From Pteria penguin (Eukaryota; Mollusca; Bivalvia; Pterioida; Pteriidae), in contig CM068590.1 in NCBI GenBank assembly GCA_035048485.1, positions 17,114,274 to 17,178,273 of the forward strand: DNA of 64,000 nucleotides, in the 5' to 3' direction. Below are positions 38,061 through 51,900 of the stretch, piece by piece. The translations under genes were made by a program, and so were the position numbers. Under the pieces are notes generated by a model. It saw only the letters and a program-made list of their open reading frames with translations. It did no database searches and had not been told where the DNA came from. Every line of letters starts with the position of its first letter. The first letter of the stretch is position 1.

Positions 38061-39860
38061 CTTGTGTTTTGGTTTCTAAGAAAGTTTTGGGATAGATATA
38101 CATATATGGAGAACCAGACATTGTTAGATACAAGACATTTGTATTGAAAGAAAATTTGAAATACTTTGGTTATAAGGCAGATCATAGGCTCCTTTACATA
38201 AAATGTTACTGTACTATAAGATAAGTCAGTTCGATTGTTATATGTATTAGATGGCATCTTAAGTGTTGTATGTTATTTGACACAGACTTCTATTCTAGAA
38301 GTGGTGAAGTGACTGGCTCATGGTGCTGGTCAGGAAGGTCAATCTGGACACACAGTATATCCAGGCGATCGCTACTTTTGTTTTTTATTGACCATTTCAA
38401 GTAATTTTAACTGCACAACTTACAGGAACAAAATCTTTTTAAACTGTAAGTCAATGGACATTTTAAAATTCGTTCATTTAATATGATTTTAACGAACTGT
38501 TCGGATTTACCTTCCTGACCAGTGCAAGTGATACTGGATCAGTTCCTTTAGTATGCTACCATATTCATGTCTGTTTGCATGTGTTGTTATGGTAACCGTA
38601 AAAATTGTTGAAATTGACGTAAACATCTGAAAAACTAACCATCTTTTGTTGCAGCATACTATAATGTTATCCACATTTCTCATGAAAATGTTTTTTGGTG
38701 AGCTGGAATGTTAGTCTTAACCTAAAGAGCACCTGCTCGTGTAACGAAGGTCCTGGTTAGAATCTGAGTCCAGTCACTATTTTTTACTTATAGTAACCAA
38801 AACTTGATTATGTAATTTCAAATTAATTGCATGTAAAAATGCGCTGTTCTGGGTAAGGCAATGTGCTTGTTAATTCCAAAAAAAATGACTGAAATCTGAT
38901 GAAACTGTCAAAGAAGGACAATATATATTCTGGTGTCTAGTTTATGATATTTAGCATTCACCCTTCCACAAATAGTAAGTTTTCCATCAACGTTAAAAAA
39001 GGTACGACAAAAGTCAGATATATCACATATTTGTGGGACTGCATATTTGTTGATGACATCGTAAAGAGAACAAAAAAAAAATCCTTTGAAATATTTTGAA
39101 AACTTTTTTGAACTGTGGAAAGGATCGACTGATTTGATACCATTTGAAAAATCAGAAAAAAATAAAAGAAATATTATTTCTAGTATACTTATATCATTAT
39201 CATCTTATCGTTTTCTGCAGTAAAGTAGACACTTTACTGTTAAAAAAAACTTCATTATATTGATTGAGCAGCATCTAAATGTATTTCAGGAGATGACTAT
39301 TTCTGTTTTGATTAATCAGATTTTAGGAAATTTTTTGGAACATGCACAGAGCTTTATGAATGAATATTGCAATTACTCCTTAACCGGATGGGTAACGGTA
39401 CTTTATCTTTTATAATATTGAAATGTACTGTATATATTTATATATAAATTGCATGATGGTTAAGGTTTTTGTAATATTCGTTAAAATTAAACAAATCAAA
39501 ATAATAGATATAAACCGTTAGCAACCAAGATACAATATACACAATTCATGACTGTGAATTTCAGTGCTGCAACTTTGCACAGCATTGTAATTCTAAATCA
39601 AAGCCATCATACATTATACAAGTGATCCTAAACACATATGCGACAAGGTCTATCCAATCTCTCCCAGCAGCAATCCTAAAATCTGCATTGACAGCAAAAG
39701 TTTGCAGAATATTTTACTTTACTTATACCTGTATGCATTTTTAAAGATTTCAACATGAAAAATATATACAAGATTACACAAGAGATAAATCAATCTGACT
39801 AAAACCTGATCTCTCTCTTGCTTCTATTAGTTTCATATTATGACTTCTTCTTTGACAAAA
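38061..39860. other. Intergenic, no gene seen
   Basis: AT-rich. GGTCCTGGTTAGAATCTGAG near 38750 resembles a decayed tRNA B-box region and may be an old SINE. Confidence 0.35.
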
Positions 39861-40127
39861 CAGGTGTGGCCTAGTGGATGAGGTGCTCGGCTAATGACTT
39901 AGAGGTCCTGGGTTCAATACCCACCTTGAGCACACTGGTGTTCTGTCTTACAGATGAGAGAGTAAAAATCGAGGTCACTTGTCACGGTAGGCGTGGCACA
40001 TAAAAGATCCCTCACAGCTTCGAGTGGGTCCGTTGCAAAGATGAAATTTCTATGCAATGTGTCAGACAGATGAAGTCACCATATACGTGAAATAACCGTA
40101 GAGTGATGTAAAAAAATAATAAATCAA
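39861..40127 (+). mobile_element. tRNA-derived SINE, family 3, copy
   Basis: The head GTGTGGCCTAGTGGATGAGG, B-box GGGTTCAATACCC, body GGCACATAAAAGATCCCTCA, and tail GAGTGATGTAAAAAAATAAT match the element at 20498-20770 in order, with moderate divergence. Confidence 0.75.
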
Positions 40128-40610
40128 TTTTCTGTGACATATAATACAAACGGAAACAAAAGTGGGGGTCTTGTTTTAATCAGTTGAGATTGGTACGCCT
40201 TGTAGCACATCAATAGATCTGTGAAGCAGATTCATATAAGCAAAATTTATTATGGCTCCATCTTTCATAAATGCTTCATCTGTATCTTTTAATAAAATCT
40301 TGGCTGCATTTCGAATTACTGGAACAGTGTATTCATCACCATATATTTTCCTAGAATTATCGTAGTATTTAGGACTTTGTTTTATTTTGAAGTGTTTACC
40401 ATTTCCATTTTATGTGTAGTCCATATTTATATATGCGTGTTATTTTGGTCAATAAATTGTGTGCAGTGATACGTGTTGCTTATTATTAAGAGACGATCTA
40501 CAGTTCTTGAGGAAACAGTTTTACTGTAGTTTATTTACAATTCTTAATTTGGATATTTGTGTAAAATTATGTTGGTTACCTACTCTGCAATAGGATTATT
40601 ATATCTATAG

Positions 40611-40762
40611 GAGAATCCAGTAAGGTGATTTGTCTGCCCTTGATCGGAACTCTCTCAACTCCTGCACATCAGGGTGAGGTGTAGAAAGGCGAGTATTCAT
40701 TAACTGACCATACCTGAACATGGTCAACTGACTACACATATAAAAGTAAATTGAATTACCAG
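40611..40762 (+). repeat. Interspersed repeat F, copy 2
   Basis: Aligns with 8138-8290: GGAACTCTCTCA, GAGGTGTAGAAAGG, ACTGACCATA, CATGGTCAACTGAC, AAATTGAAT. Confidence 0.5.
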
Positions 40763-41261
40763 CATATGATATGTGCTGAAAGAAACAAAAGTGTGTTAAA
40801 AGAAAATCAATGGTAAATAAAACCAGAGTACCAAGTAACCAATGATCCTTGATATGGGTGCCGACATCTTTCCCATTCCATTTTATCATAAATTTAAAGT
40901 CTTGTACTGATGATGTAGTCTTAAATTAAGACTCGTAAGAGAGGTCAGGGGCTTTATGGTGTTCTTGCTGTTTTATCCAACTCAACTACAGAGACCCCAA
41001 AATCATGTTTGTATATGTACATGTAGTAACAGAATGGCTTTGTATAATATTTTTAAGACCATTTTAAAACACTGAATTAAGCTAATGCAGGAATGCCTCA
41101 ACAGGCTAAAAAGCTAATATGCCATAGTCCTTTATATTCTTTTCTAAAGAACAGCCAGTAATATGGTCAACACTTTCAGTTTTTGAGAAAGAACTTGATT
41201 GTCTTTTGTTACATTTATGACAATATAAACCAACGTCTTAAATTGTATTTATATGAGGCTT

Positions 41262-41440
41262 GACTGGTCTCAACTGGTATCATAATGGTGAAAAATGGTA
41301 TGAAATGGTTTTATCACAATGAAAAATCTTATCAAATAGTGGACTGGTCTCAAATGGTATCATCACCATGAAAATCTTATGTATCAAATGGTTGACTGGT
41401 CTCAAATGGTATCATCACCATAAAATATCATATCAAATGG
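41262..41440. repeat. Three-unit tandem repeat
   Basis: GACTGGTCTCAAATGGTATC or a near match starts at 41262, 41342 and 41394, followed by ATCACCATGAAAAT-like sequence. Unit lengths are about 80 and 52 bp. Confidence 0.65.
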
Positions 41441-41514
41441 ATGATGAATTACTTGACGCCAAACACAGACCATGCACATTACCAAGGTCAATTCTCACTG
41501 TTATCACATAGGAC

Positions 41515-41640
41515 AGACTGGGTGTAGTAGTTGAAAATTTATCTTGCAGTCCAATGGATAAGAGTTTGATACCAATATTGCACCATAATGTTTAAAAGGC
41601 CAATCTTCTGCTTCCATGAAATGAATGGAAAACCCCCATC
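41515..41640 (+). repeat. Degenerate family 1 SINE
   Basis: CTGGGTGTAGTAGTTGAAAA, CACCATAATGTTTAAAAGGC and TTCTGCTTCCATGAAATG follow the order of the SINE at 677-845 with many changes. Confidence 0.5.
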
Positions 41641-42581
41641 AACCTAACTCTCAACAACTGTTGTCATGGAGATAAAAGTGAAGAAAACTACAATGTGTAG
41701 AAAGCAACTTTATTTGGCAGATTAATATTTTCTGCCAGCAAAGTATTGCAATTCATTCAACTTGTACAGTTCAGTATACACTTGTATATATATATATATA
41801 ATCTATCTTGCTCAAAACATATTTGTCATGCCATGGTAACATTGTTGCCAATGCCTTTTGACTTGGATGTACAAATTTATCAAGTTCTCAAGTCCACTGC
41901 ATCTGTTCAAGAATGTAGAACCAGTAAACTGAAAGTTCCCCTCAAATCTTGCTAGAAAGTTTTTTTAGTTTTAATATCTACATCAATGAACCCTCACCAT
42001 ACAATGGCATCATCAAACTGAAACGTCTTCCTTTTCTAAAAAGTAGATATATAGTATCTAACTCAAAATTAACATTGATGAAAATGAAAATTAGATAAAA
42101 AGTACACAAACAACCAACTTCAGTCAGGTTGAAGTAAAATAAAATATTAATCTTCAACACGTCAACATTGATTTTAATAAAGAACATGAAACTCGAGAAA
42201 CAAAAATTCATTTTTAAACATGTATGTGTTGGTAAATTTAACAACAATGGAAGTACTTTACTGAAAATTATAGATTTAGATCAAAGCATTTTCAGCAAAT
42301 GGATGATGGATGGACATTTTCTAAGAAAATTGATACAAAAATATTTTCCCCTTTCAGTTTTACTTTGACAACGATATCTGCCAAAAATGCAATGAACACC
42401 TTTACTACTAAAACCTCTATTATTTGCTAGGCAGTTCCTTGTAGGTTAATATTTCATATATAAATAATAATTTAATGGTAGTCAATAATTTAAATTTCAT
42501 TCATTTACCTTATCACATTTCTAAACTCATGCTGAGAAATATTTGTAAACTAGGCAATTTTCACCCCGCTTTATATTTATC

Positions 42582-42587
42582 TTTATT
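42582..42587 (-). promoter_or_regulatory. Candidate polyadenylation signal of GGNBP2
   Basis: TTTATT on the plus strand (AATAAA on the minus strand), about 330 bases beyond the GGNBP2 stop. Confidence 0.3.
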
Positions 42588-42913
42588 TTGTAATTTAATT
42601 ACATTTATATGTTAATAAAACAAATAGGACCTTTGAGAAAAGCTACATAAACGGTGATGAAAACACTGTCAACATGTTCTTTTGTTTTGAAGCAAAAAAA
42701 ATAAATACAAAATAATAAATCAGTTTTACATGCTTCCTTTAAATATGTTGAACACCTTCAATAATGGCGAGAGAGAAAAAAAAGGAAAAACCACAATGAC
42801 ATTGCTTCAATAGCACATACTGCATAAAAACCCCGGAAAAGATTTTTCATAAAATTACTAAAATGAATGTTTTTCTGCATCTAGAACTTGACTCCCAAAG
42901 TTAACCAATGAAA

Positions 42914-45900
42914 TCACAGGTTGCACATCTTTTGGACGACGGCGTCCAAACTGATTTTCTCTGGGCCTCGCTGATGTTGCAGACTATCAAATCGTTTCTT
43001 TAAAGTCTCTCGTAATTCCTGACGTTTTCGAAGTAGCTTGCCTTCGTTGGCTCTGAAGTGTTTTATCTCTTCTTCAGAGATAAAATCTTCGTCGTCAGAT
43101 GATCCGGCTTCAAGCATGTCTTGTAGGCTAAGTGTCTTATTCTGTTGCTGGGGACACGTATGATCACATGGCGTGGTTTCCAGCTAGAAAAAATTACAAG
43201 AGATATGAATAAAACTTGGATCCTGAATTGGGGTCTGAAGCTTGACAAAACAAGAGCGTTCTCATATCTGTTTAGAAGGTCAAGAAGGCCCTTACCTCTT
43301 GCTTTAATAAAGGGTGTCATCTCTTGAAGCAAATTATAAATATTGCTATGTGTAAATTTCAAACTGATCACTGACAAAACAAAAATTTGTGATACTACAT
43401 GTATGTCTCACTATGTATCACATTCCACACAATGAGAGACATCTGTCTTAAGATAAGTGACTGGTAACTTATACAAGAGTTGTGTACTGATTAAGTCACC
43501 ACTCTTGGATAAAAATTGTCGAATTAAAAAATGTCAAAAATTATCATCCTGCTACCGAGAGAAATCTATTGATCGATTATCGAAGATAAACGACAGATGG
43601 AAAATAAAGAGTGACTACTACAATGAATGCACATCTCTAAGCTCAACTTTCTTTTACTCCAGAAAATTTTTTGTTTTTTGTACAGATGTCCTGTGTTTAG
43701 TGATTTAGAATATTACAACAAACACAATCTTGAGAATTTACCAAGCTATGACAATTGTGGTAAATATTCTCTCTTTTCCCCCAATGGTGATCAAACGAAG
43801 AAGCAAGACGCCACATACTTAAGGGTTACCATGCGAGTGTTTTACAAAAACCGACATGGTATCGGCGAAAACCCTGTCAGAAATTGAGTTTCACTGCAAG
43901 GTGTTTAAATATGAAGTGACAGACCAGTGGTCAATTCAAGGCTGTCGATATTGGCTGTCGATATTGGCTGTCGGTATTTTGAATTTAAATACCGGTACAT
44001 GGAGGGAGCAATCCCTAGAAAACCATTACAGAACCCATCTAATGTATTAAACAAGACTGAACAAAAGGGTACTGCTAAACCAATACTTTGTTATGATGGA
44101 TAAACAATTTGGTACAAGTTAATAATATAACACAGTGACACGCTTAGGATTTTTCAGTCCAGTAATTTGTCAGCAGAAATATCCTGCAATCTTAGAAAAT
44201 TCCTGAATTCTAGGTCTTTCTTTATATCTAACGTTGTGACCTTGAATGTAGTGTTGTACTGAATATCGCAGACATTGTCGCTAGATCCTTCGAACTCTGA
44301 TAAATCAATTACGTTTTGAATTATTGGTTATTATAAAAAAAATTTACAAAATTCTGAAGAATAAAATGTTTTTGTTTGAATAGTCTTCGGTAGCAGGAAA
44401 ACCAATATGGTGGCACCAAAAGACTCATGTACTGATGACAGAAAAATTGTTAAACTTCCAGGACAAAAGTTGAAGTTAGAAGTATGGAAACTTTTTGGAT
44501 TTTTTTTACTAAAAACTGAATTGTAAAGGCATGTCAGCTCATAAGCAACTATATAAGTTTTAAATTAAAAATAGATGACATCGCTTATCAGCAAGGATTT
44601 TCTGTGAAGTCATCATATTGCTTTTAACACGTCAAGAGTTCAATATCTACCCTGGAAGTCCCACAATTTCTTTGTCATCAGCGTACATTAATGATCATGT
44701 CAATTTATGAACATATATTAGAGTGTAATTTGTTAATCTTACCAATGAGCTATACGTATGAGAACAGTGACTATGGTCATTCTGAGAGGGCCAACCATGG
44801 AGGAAACTGTTTTTACATCTACGTTCAACATCATCACTAACTGGATCACTTTCTGAAAAAGTCAGAAACAAAGTAATAAAGATTTAAGTACCAACTGAAA
44901 CTTCTTTATCAAAGAAATACAAATTTGTCCCTGTAATTAGGAGTTGAATCAAAAACATCAAACCGAAATCTATTGTGCTTTAATCACAGTCTGAGTTTCG
45001 ATACATGTAGATGAATTATTTTTCCCAACATTTATTGGCTTTTGCTAATCTGGATAATTCTGAATACTTATTGTGAGGAAGAGCTATTGTTAACTTCGTT
45101 TTAATCAAGCACAAAGTGCCAACAAGAGCAATCTTCAGGCAATATTGATTCAGATTATTATTGAAACCCACATCCTTCTGATTATGAGCCCACTGATTAC
45201 AGTTCACACTAAACTAAAAAGAATTACTTCTCAAATTTTTGGCGACCTTTCTCTGCACTCATTTCAAAACAACATAAACAAAGGTGCTGATTTTCAAATT
45301 TGCATTAAGTGAAGGTCACAGTGAAGATCACGAGGTCAATGACCTTGGAGTAAAAACTTTAAACTTTATTTATTTTACAACCATTAAGAAACAAGTTAAC
45401 AACTTATATAAATCTTGCTCGTTGGCACAGATCTTGGCATAAGGGTGTCGTTTGTGTGGGAGGAAACCAGAGTACCCGGAGAAAACCCACGAAGCCAGGT
45501 TGGTGACAGCCCCACCATCTCACATACCATACCGGGAATCAAACCCGGGGCGCACTGGTGAGAAGCGAGCGAGCTACCAACTGCGCTACCTGGCCCCACA
45601 CACTTGGAGTAAATTGAAAGAGCTTTATTAGTGGAGTATGCATGCCACATATGAAGTCTCTATTACTCTTAGTTCAAAAGTTATAGCAAATAAGGCAAAT
45701 TTAGAAACGTAGGTCAAAGATCACAGTGAAGATCACAAAGTCTACTACCTTGGAGTAATTTGAAAGGACTTTATTAGTGGAGTATGCATGCCACATATGA
45801 AGCCTCTATCTCTCACAGTTCATAAGGTATACGGAAGGTTAAAACTGACAATAAACAAACAACAGACGGACAGGTAAAAAACAATATGCCCCCGATCTAT

Positions 45901-48900
45901 TGATCCTGGGGCACAAAAATATTACAAATGAGATATAGTGTGAGACTGTACTAATCAACAAGTTGAACAACAATTGAGTCTATAACTGGCAGAAACCTTT
46001 AATCTATGCTCACATTGGGATCAAATTTAGGATTTTTTAATTCAATGTTAATGATCCTAACTGCGCATAGTCAGGTTTTCAAACTATAAAAAGTATATAA
46101 AGTCTGTCAATCTGTTTACCATTTTACTTTATACCGGATTTTTCACTTATTAACTTAAATTTAACGTTGTCTGCTTCGTGCACTGCACACAAATTCCTAC
46201 CTATGCAATGGACTTTCCATAAGCAGTAAGGCATCTCTTACATGCTAAAGTCTTCTGAGGCACAATGCTTCACCACTTTACTATTTCATCAGAAAGACAG
46301 GACACCAACAAATTTTGCTCCTATTTGAGCCCTGGGCCTTTGAGTACGTGCAAATCAAATAGCCTGATGAGCTATTTAAAAGCTCCATACTAGTAGCTTC
46401 TTGTGCATTTATGTTTTCAGTAATCATGATTCATAACGCTAACAAAAAACACTTTTCAAGCACTTTTCCAGCATTTTTCATGATATTTTCCAGCATTATT
46501 CCAGCACTTTCAATGGGTCCATTTCAGCTATCAATACCTTGCAGGCCAAACCAAAGTCGAGAAATGTACATACATCATTACATGTAGAAGTGCTGAAATA
46601 ATGCCTTGCATACAAAAGAGTTCAATCTGTATTATATCACTTAAACACTTTACAAAATGGAATCAAATTCACTAAAAAATATAAATGAGAGTTATCATTT
46701 CTAAGAGTTATCTCTCTTTGAAAATAATGAAGAAACATTTCGAAAATTATTTTGACACTGACACACAAAATCAAGCATCTATCATAAAATTCAAACACTT
46801 TTCAAGGCTACTTTTATTTTAAAGCACTTTTCAAGCACTGACCCTAAATTCAAGCACTTTTCAAGGATGGGACCCTAAATTCAAGAACTTTTCAAGAACT
46901 GACCCTTAATTCATGCACTTTTCAATGTCTGTTTAAACCTTGGTAATACAAAGAAATTGAAAATTCCTATTATGAGAGAGCCCTGGCACAGGACACCTAC
47001 CTTCATGACCTGTACACACTCCGTCATAGCACATGATATCTGAGCCCTCCGTAGAACTTGGCACACTATAATTCTCACATCCCTCCACATCCGATGAATA
47101 ACCACAATCACTGTTCATACTTCCATTTTTCGGATGTTTCTCTGACGTATGTGAATCTTTCCGACAACTTTCCATGGACGCTAGGGTCGTGTTGGAGTTC
47201 TTATCACCGTACACGCCACACTGCTTTGTACACGTAAAGCTATGTAACTCTATTTTATCACTAGAGGAATGCCTGTTTCTATCACACTGAAAAACAAATT
47301 AGTGTCATTTTAACCACCATGGTACAGTTCAATTCTATTTTTTAATATTTTCCAGATAATATACACCATGCTATGATAAATATGTGCAAAAAGATCCAGG
47401 GCAGAATCAAGGGCAAATTTAATTATTTTCAAATGAATCTCTGACTAAGGGTTAAAAATTACTTTGTAAAATGGGAACCACTACTTATACCCATAACGAA
47501 ATATAAACAAATATCTCAAAACATGAGGTTCCATTGACTGATTGTGGGATCGACAGATCCAACTTAAACCAGGCCTATTGTGTAGTGTTTCATTTTGACA
47601 TCACCATTAAATTCATGTTTAACAGACCTTTTATTTATTTCATCATAACGAGAAAAGGTGCCCAAAAAGTGTGATGTCAGAAGTTTAGCAATAAGTCAGT
47701 TACCTTTACATTTACGTATATCAAACTTAGATGGAGAAATATATCCGATCAAGACATCGGTATTGTGATAGCTTCATAGTCTAACCATGAGATGAATTTC
47801 ATGAAAAAACCCTATCACAGAGAATTTCAGCCTTTCCTTACAAATACCCACATGTATTAAGTGCTGACTGGTTGCTACCATCTACTTACTTCACAGTGAG
47901 ATTGACTTTCCTCGTTTTCATTAAGACAATCAGATTCAACAATCTGCGTGGACTTGGCTTTCTTTTTCTTTCGCTTCTGTCGTTTATTTTCTTTTCTCTG
48001 TTCCTTCACTCTTTCCTCCTCCAATAATTCTTCACAAATCAATTCTAGATTGGAAATTCCTTGTTTTCTTTCCATGGCCATCTATAGGAAAATGTAGGCA
48101 ATATACGTATTTGCACATCTTTAAATATTTACATAATTTCTTATCAATACTTTTATGTCAATTGACCCATTGCTTTCGCTGAATATTTATTAAATTTCGT
48201 GACGTCACAATACATTTTCTAAGTCTGTCTGAGGTGTAAGGTATTGTGACGTCATATGATTTCGTGCAAAAATGAATGGGTAAATTAAAAAACAAACAAA
48301 AAGAACAAAAAATACCCCTAAAAAACAACTTCACTACACAAATCATGAGGTCGAAAATATTTCAGAGATATTATTTCATATATAACTAACCTACGCTAGT
48401 AAAATTTAAATAAAAAGTCACTTTGAATTTCGACATACTTGGTAGAAGCTGAAACTTATTACTGGATTCATTATATATCAAATATATGAAAACAAAAGAG
48501 GAGCTCCATGTGTATCAAACAATTTCATGTACCTTCAGATACAGACTTCACATTTTAAGCTCTGTAAGTTATTTGTGAAAAATGTTCAACTTACTACAAG
48601 TGATGGGCTTCAAATACACATGAACATAGAAAGTTTGCTTACCTCAAAACTTTTCTTTAACGCATCTATTCCTAAGTAAAACAGAATCTGCCATGTTTGC
48701 TCCTCGGCTTTTAATTTCTGCCAGATACGATGTAACCTTTCAAAGATGTGGATTCCCAAACATGTCAGCACTTCTTCCTGTGCAATATCTAAAGTTTTTG
48801 CATGGCGATCACGACGACTTCTGTTTAAAAAAAATTGTAACAAAAATTTGTTGAAAATTAAATGTATCTGAATATTGAAAATCTTTCAAGGTGGTCCAGT

Positions 48901-51900
48901 TTCATTACAGCCAGCATGACAGGGCAAATAGACAAAATATTAAAGGAGGTATTGCAAGAGAGAAATCTCTAACAGAGAATTGTATTGTATCACAATATAG
49001 AATTGTGTATTAAATGTGTCATTGTTGCGCAGACTTATAGGCAAAACACACAGAGGCATTTGTGAATCAATACACTGCTAGCAACATGTGTAAAGTGTTA
49101 AGTGATGTAGGAAGGTGAATATTTTGAGTGAACAGCTAAATCTTTGGCTATAAAAATATTTTTCGAAGACTCATATTTTACAGAGAAAATATCTTTAGAC
49201 CTTTTGACCTTTCATGTTGTAACGTGTCGAGGGTCACCCATCCAAGTACTGCCCGCACTCGACATTGCTTAACTTTGCAACAAAGCTGGGAAAGGATAGC
49301 TGCATCGCCAGAAAAGCTAGCTCACAAGTGAAGTTTAGGCCTGTGGGTTCCTCTGGACCACAAAGTGACCTCTCCTACAGCAGATTAGATATCCAATCTA
49401 CTATGGCAGGAACACTCTGCCCACAGGCCAACCACCTGTCCATCCATACAGGATGACTAGGAGACTGGTCACTCAGATGCCAAAGTCACTATGCTGCCAC
49501 CAAATGTAACGTGTCAACGGGTCACTTCGCAACAAAGCAGGGCGAGGATAACCACATTGTCAGAAAAGCTACCTCATTAGCGAGGGTGACAAACTCACTT
49601 ACATGTTTCCGTCACACATGAATATATACACTCCCTACGACACTCATAATTTTTGACCTACCCTCCTGCTAGTTCTGGTTCCGCGCGGCCAATGAGATGT
49701 GCGATAAAATCAGTATCACAGAGCATATGTATGTGTCGTTCCTGTGGACAGCAACGTAATCCCTCGTATAACACTGCACAATAACCTTTCTCCGTCGTAC
49801 AGTCCAGGTCTCCTACCAAGATACTGTAGGCCCTCAAAACTTTTGCTTTACATTCGGAACAAAACCTACAAATCAGGACAGATTCTTTAATATTATGAGT
49901 ATTTTTACAGCCTTTAAATTAATTTATAAGCACACCTATAAAAATCATGTACGTTCAAACAAGATAAATTAAATGATTGATTGATTATGTTTCACATTAC
50001 TTAAAGTTTCTTTCAGGTATATGGTGATGGCATCTCCCTAATGCATTGCATAGAAGTTCTAACATTTGCAATGGACCCTTCCCAAACAGTAAGGGATATT
50101 TTTTGTGCCACAACTACCCTGAAAGAAGACCTTGGATTTTAAGTTACATTGGTATGCCTACTGCAGAATCAAACCCAGTACTTTTATCAGCCACCAATGG
50201 AGCACTTCACCCATCTAGCCATTCTGACTTTGCAGTAATTGATAAAAATTCTCAAATTTAAACAGATGAAAAAATTCAAATCAAAATATAAAAAAAATAA
50301 TGAAGTTGTGATGAATTAATACCTTTACAAAGGCAATGCTTATTCTCTGAGACAAAAGAGATATTAAATTAGATATTATTGATAATTTCAGAAACTCTAA
50401 CATTGATTTGAACTTCATTATATTCAATTCTGTGTAGGAGAATATACAAAAAGTAATGCTGCTGATAGTTTGAGTATTTATTTGTTCATTTACAAATATT
50501 TCAAAGGCGAATCTTGGGGAAAAAATATGAAATGAAAATACAATACTTGAGATGAAAATCCCTCCCCCCCCCCCACAAAAAAAAAAAAAAAACCCAAAAA
50601 AAAGAAAGAAAATAATTTTCATTGTTACAGAAGAGAGCCAAAATCAAGCTATGAGAAAAGCTGAACTCAACCAAAGAAAATCTGAAAAACTGCATCCAAA
50701 TTACATGGTATATATACATGTACATAAGTGTGATCAAAATCAAGTCTATATGATTCAAACCTGTGTTTTCTGAGATAATTTTCCAGAGTGTCCAACAAAC
50801 TGTCTGCATCTACCAGTACAACTTCTTCCCTGCATTCCTGAGACAGTAAATCCCAAATGTCTATCCAACTCCTGTAAGACAAATGTAAAGATGGATTCCA
50901 TTTCAGCATACATGTTTATACAATTAGTCCCCAATTACTTGATTGATTGATTATTGTTTTACGTCACTCCACGATTATTTCACGTATATGGTGACGGCAT
51001 CTGCCTGATGCATTGCATTCAAATTTAGACCTTTGCAACGGACCAACCGGAAGCAGTGAGGGATCTCTTACGTGCCACGTCTACCATGACACGGGACCTC
51101 GGTTTTTACTGTCTCATCCGAAAGACAGAACACCGGTGTCAAATCCGCGACCTCTCGATCATGAGCCGAGCACCTTATCCACTAGGCCACACCGGCTTCC
51201 CCAATTACTTGAAAATGGGTAAATTGAACTTCTGTTGAAGTTAAACTAGTATTTCTAAAGTCCCACTTCAAGTAAACTGAAGAGTTTATACTGTTCAATG
51301 GCGAGTAAAACTAATGTCCTCCTGAGAGAGTGTATTGTTTAGGGAGCAAACTGATCGCCCTTCCTACGTCCCTGACTGCTAATTCAACTCTAAATTTAGC
51401 GAAACGAGACCAAGAGGCTACAGTAAGCACGAGTGTGACACTTCAGTCCACAGGGATCACAAGCTAAAGATTTGAAGTAAGAGATAAAGCTACATGTTGC
51501 TAACATTGTTAGGAAATTGACTTGAACAGAAGAGCTGTTCAAAGTTTTCTACATATTTATTCACACTATACTGAATATAAATTTGAAATTGATTTCTTCA
51601 GTTTTGTTTCGTTATTGTTTCACACCACTCCAAGATTATTGCACTTATATGGTGGTTGCACCTGCCTGGCGCATTACTCCAACATATTGCCCTATGCTAC
51701 AAGCCCGTCTAACGCAGCAAGGGATCTTTTATGAGTCAACATATACCATGATGTGGGGCTTCAGTTGATACTGTTTCATCCAGAGTACAATACAGTCCAG
51801 GTGTTTTGTAATTTTTCCACCTGCCATAGTGGGCAACAACCAGATACAATTTCAAGAATTACACAATTCACTGTGTATTTCACAAAGATGTGAATGATCA

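Noticed and set aside
49265..49456. Plus-strand reading frame across 49265-49456
   Set aside because: It overlaps the 5S-derived repeat in antisense and has no protein similarity I know.
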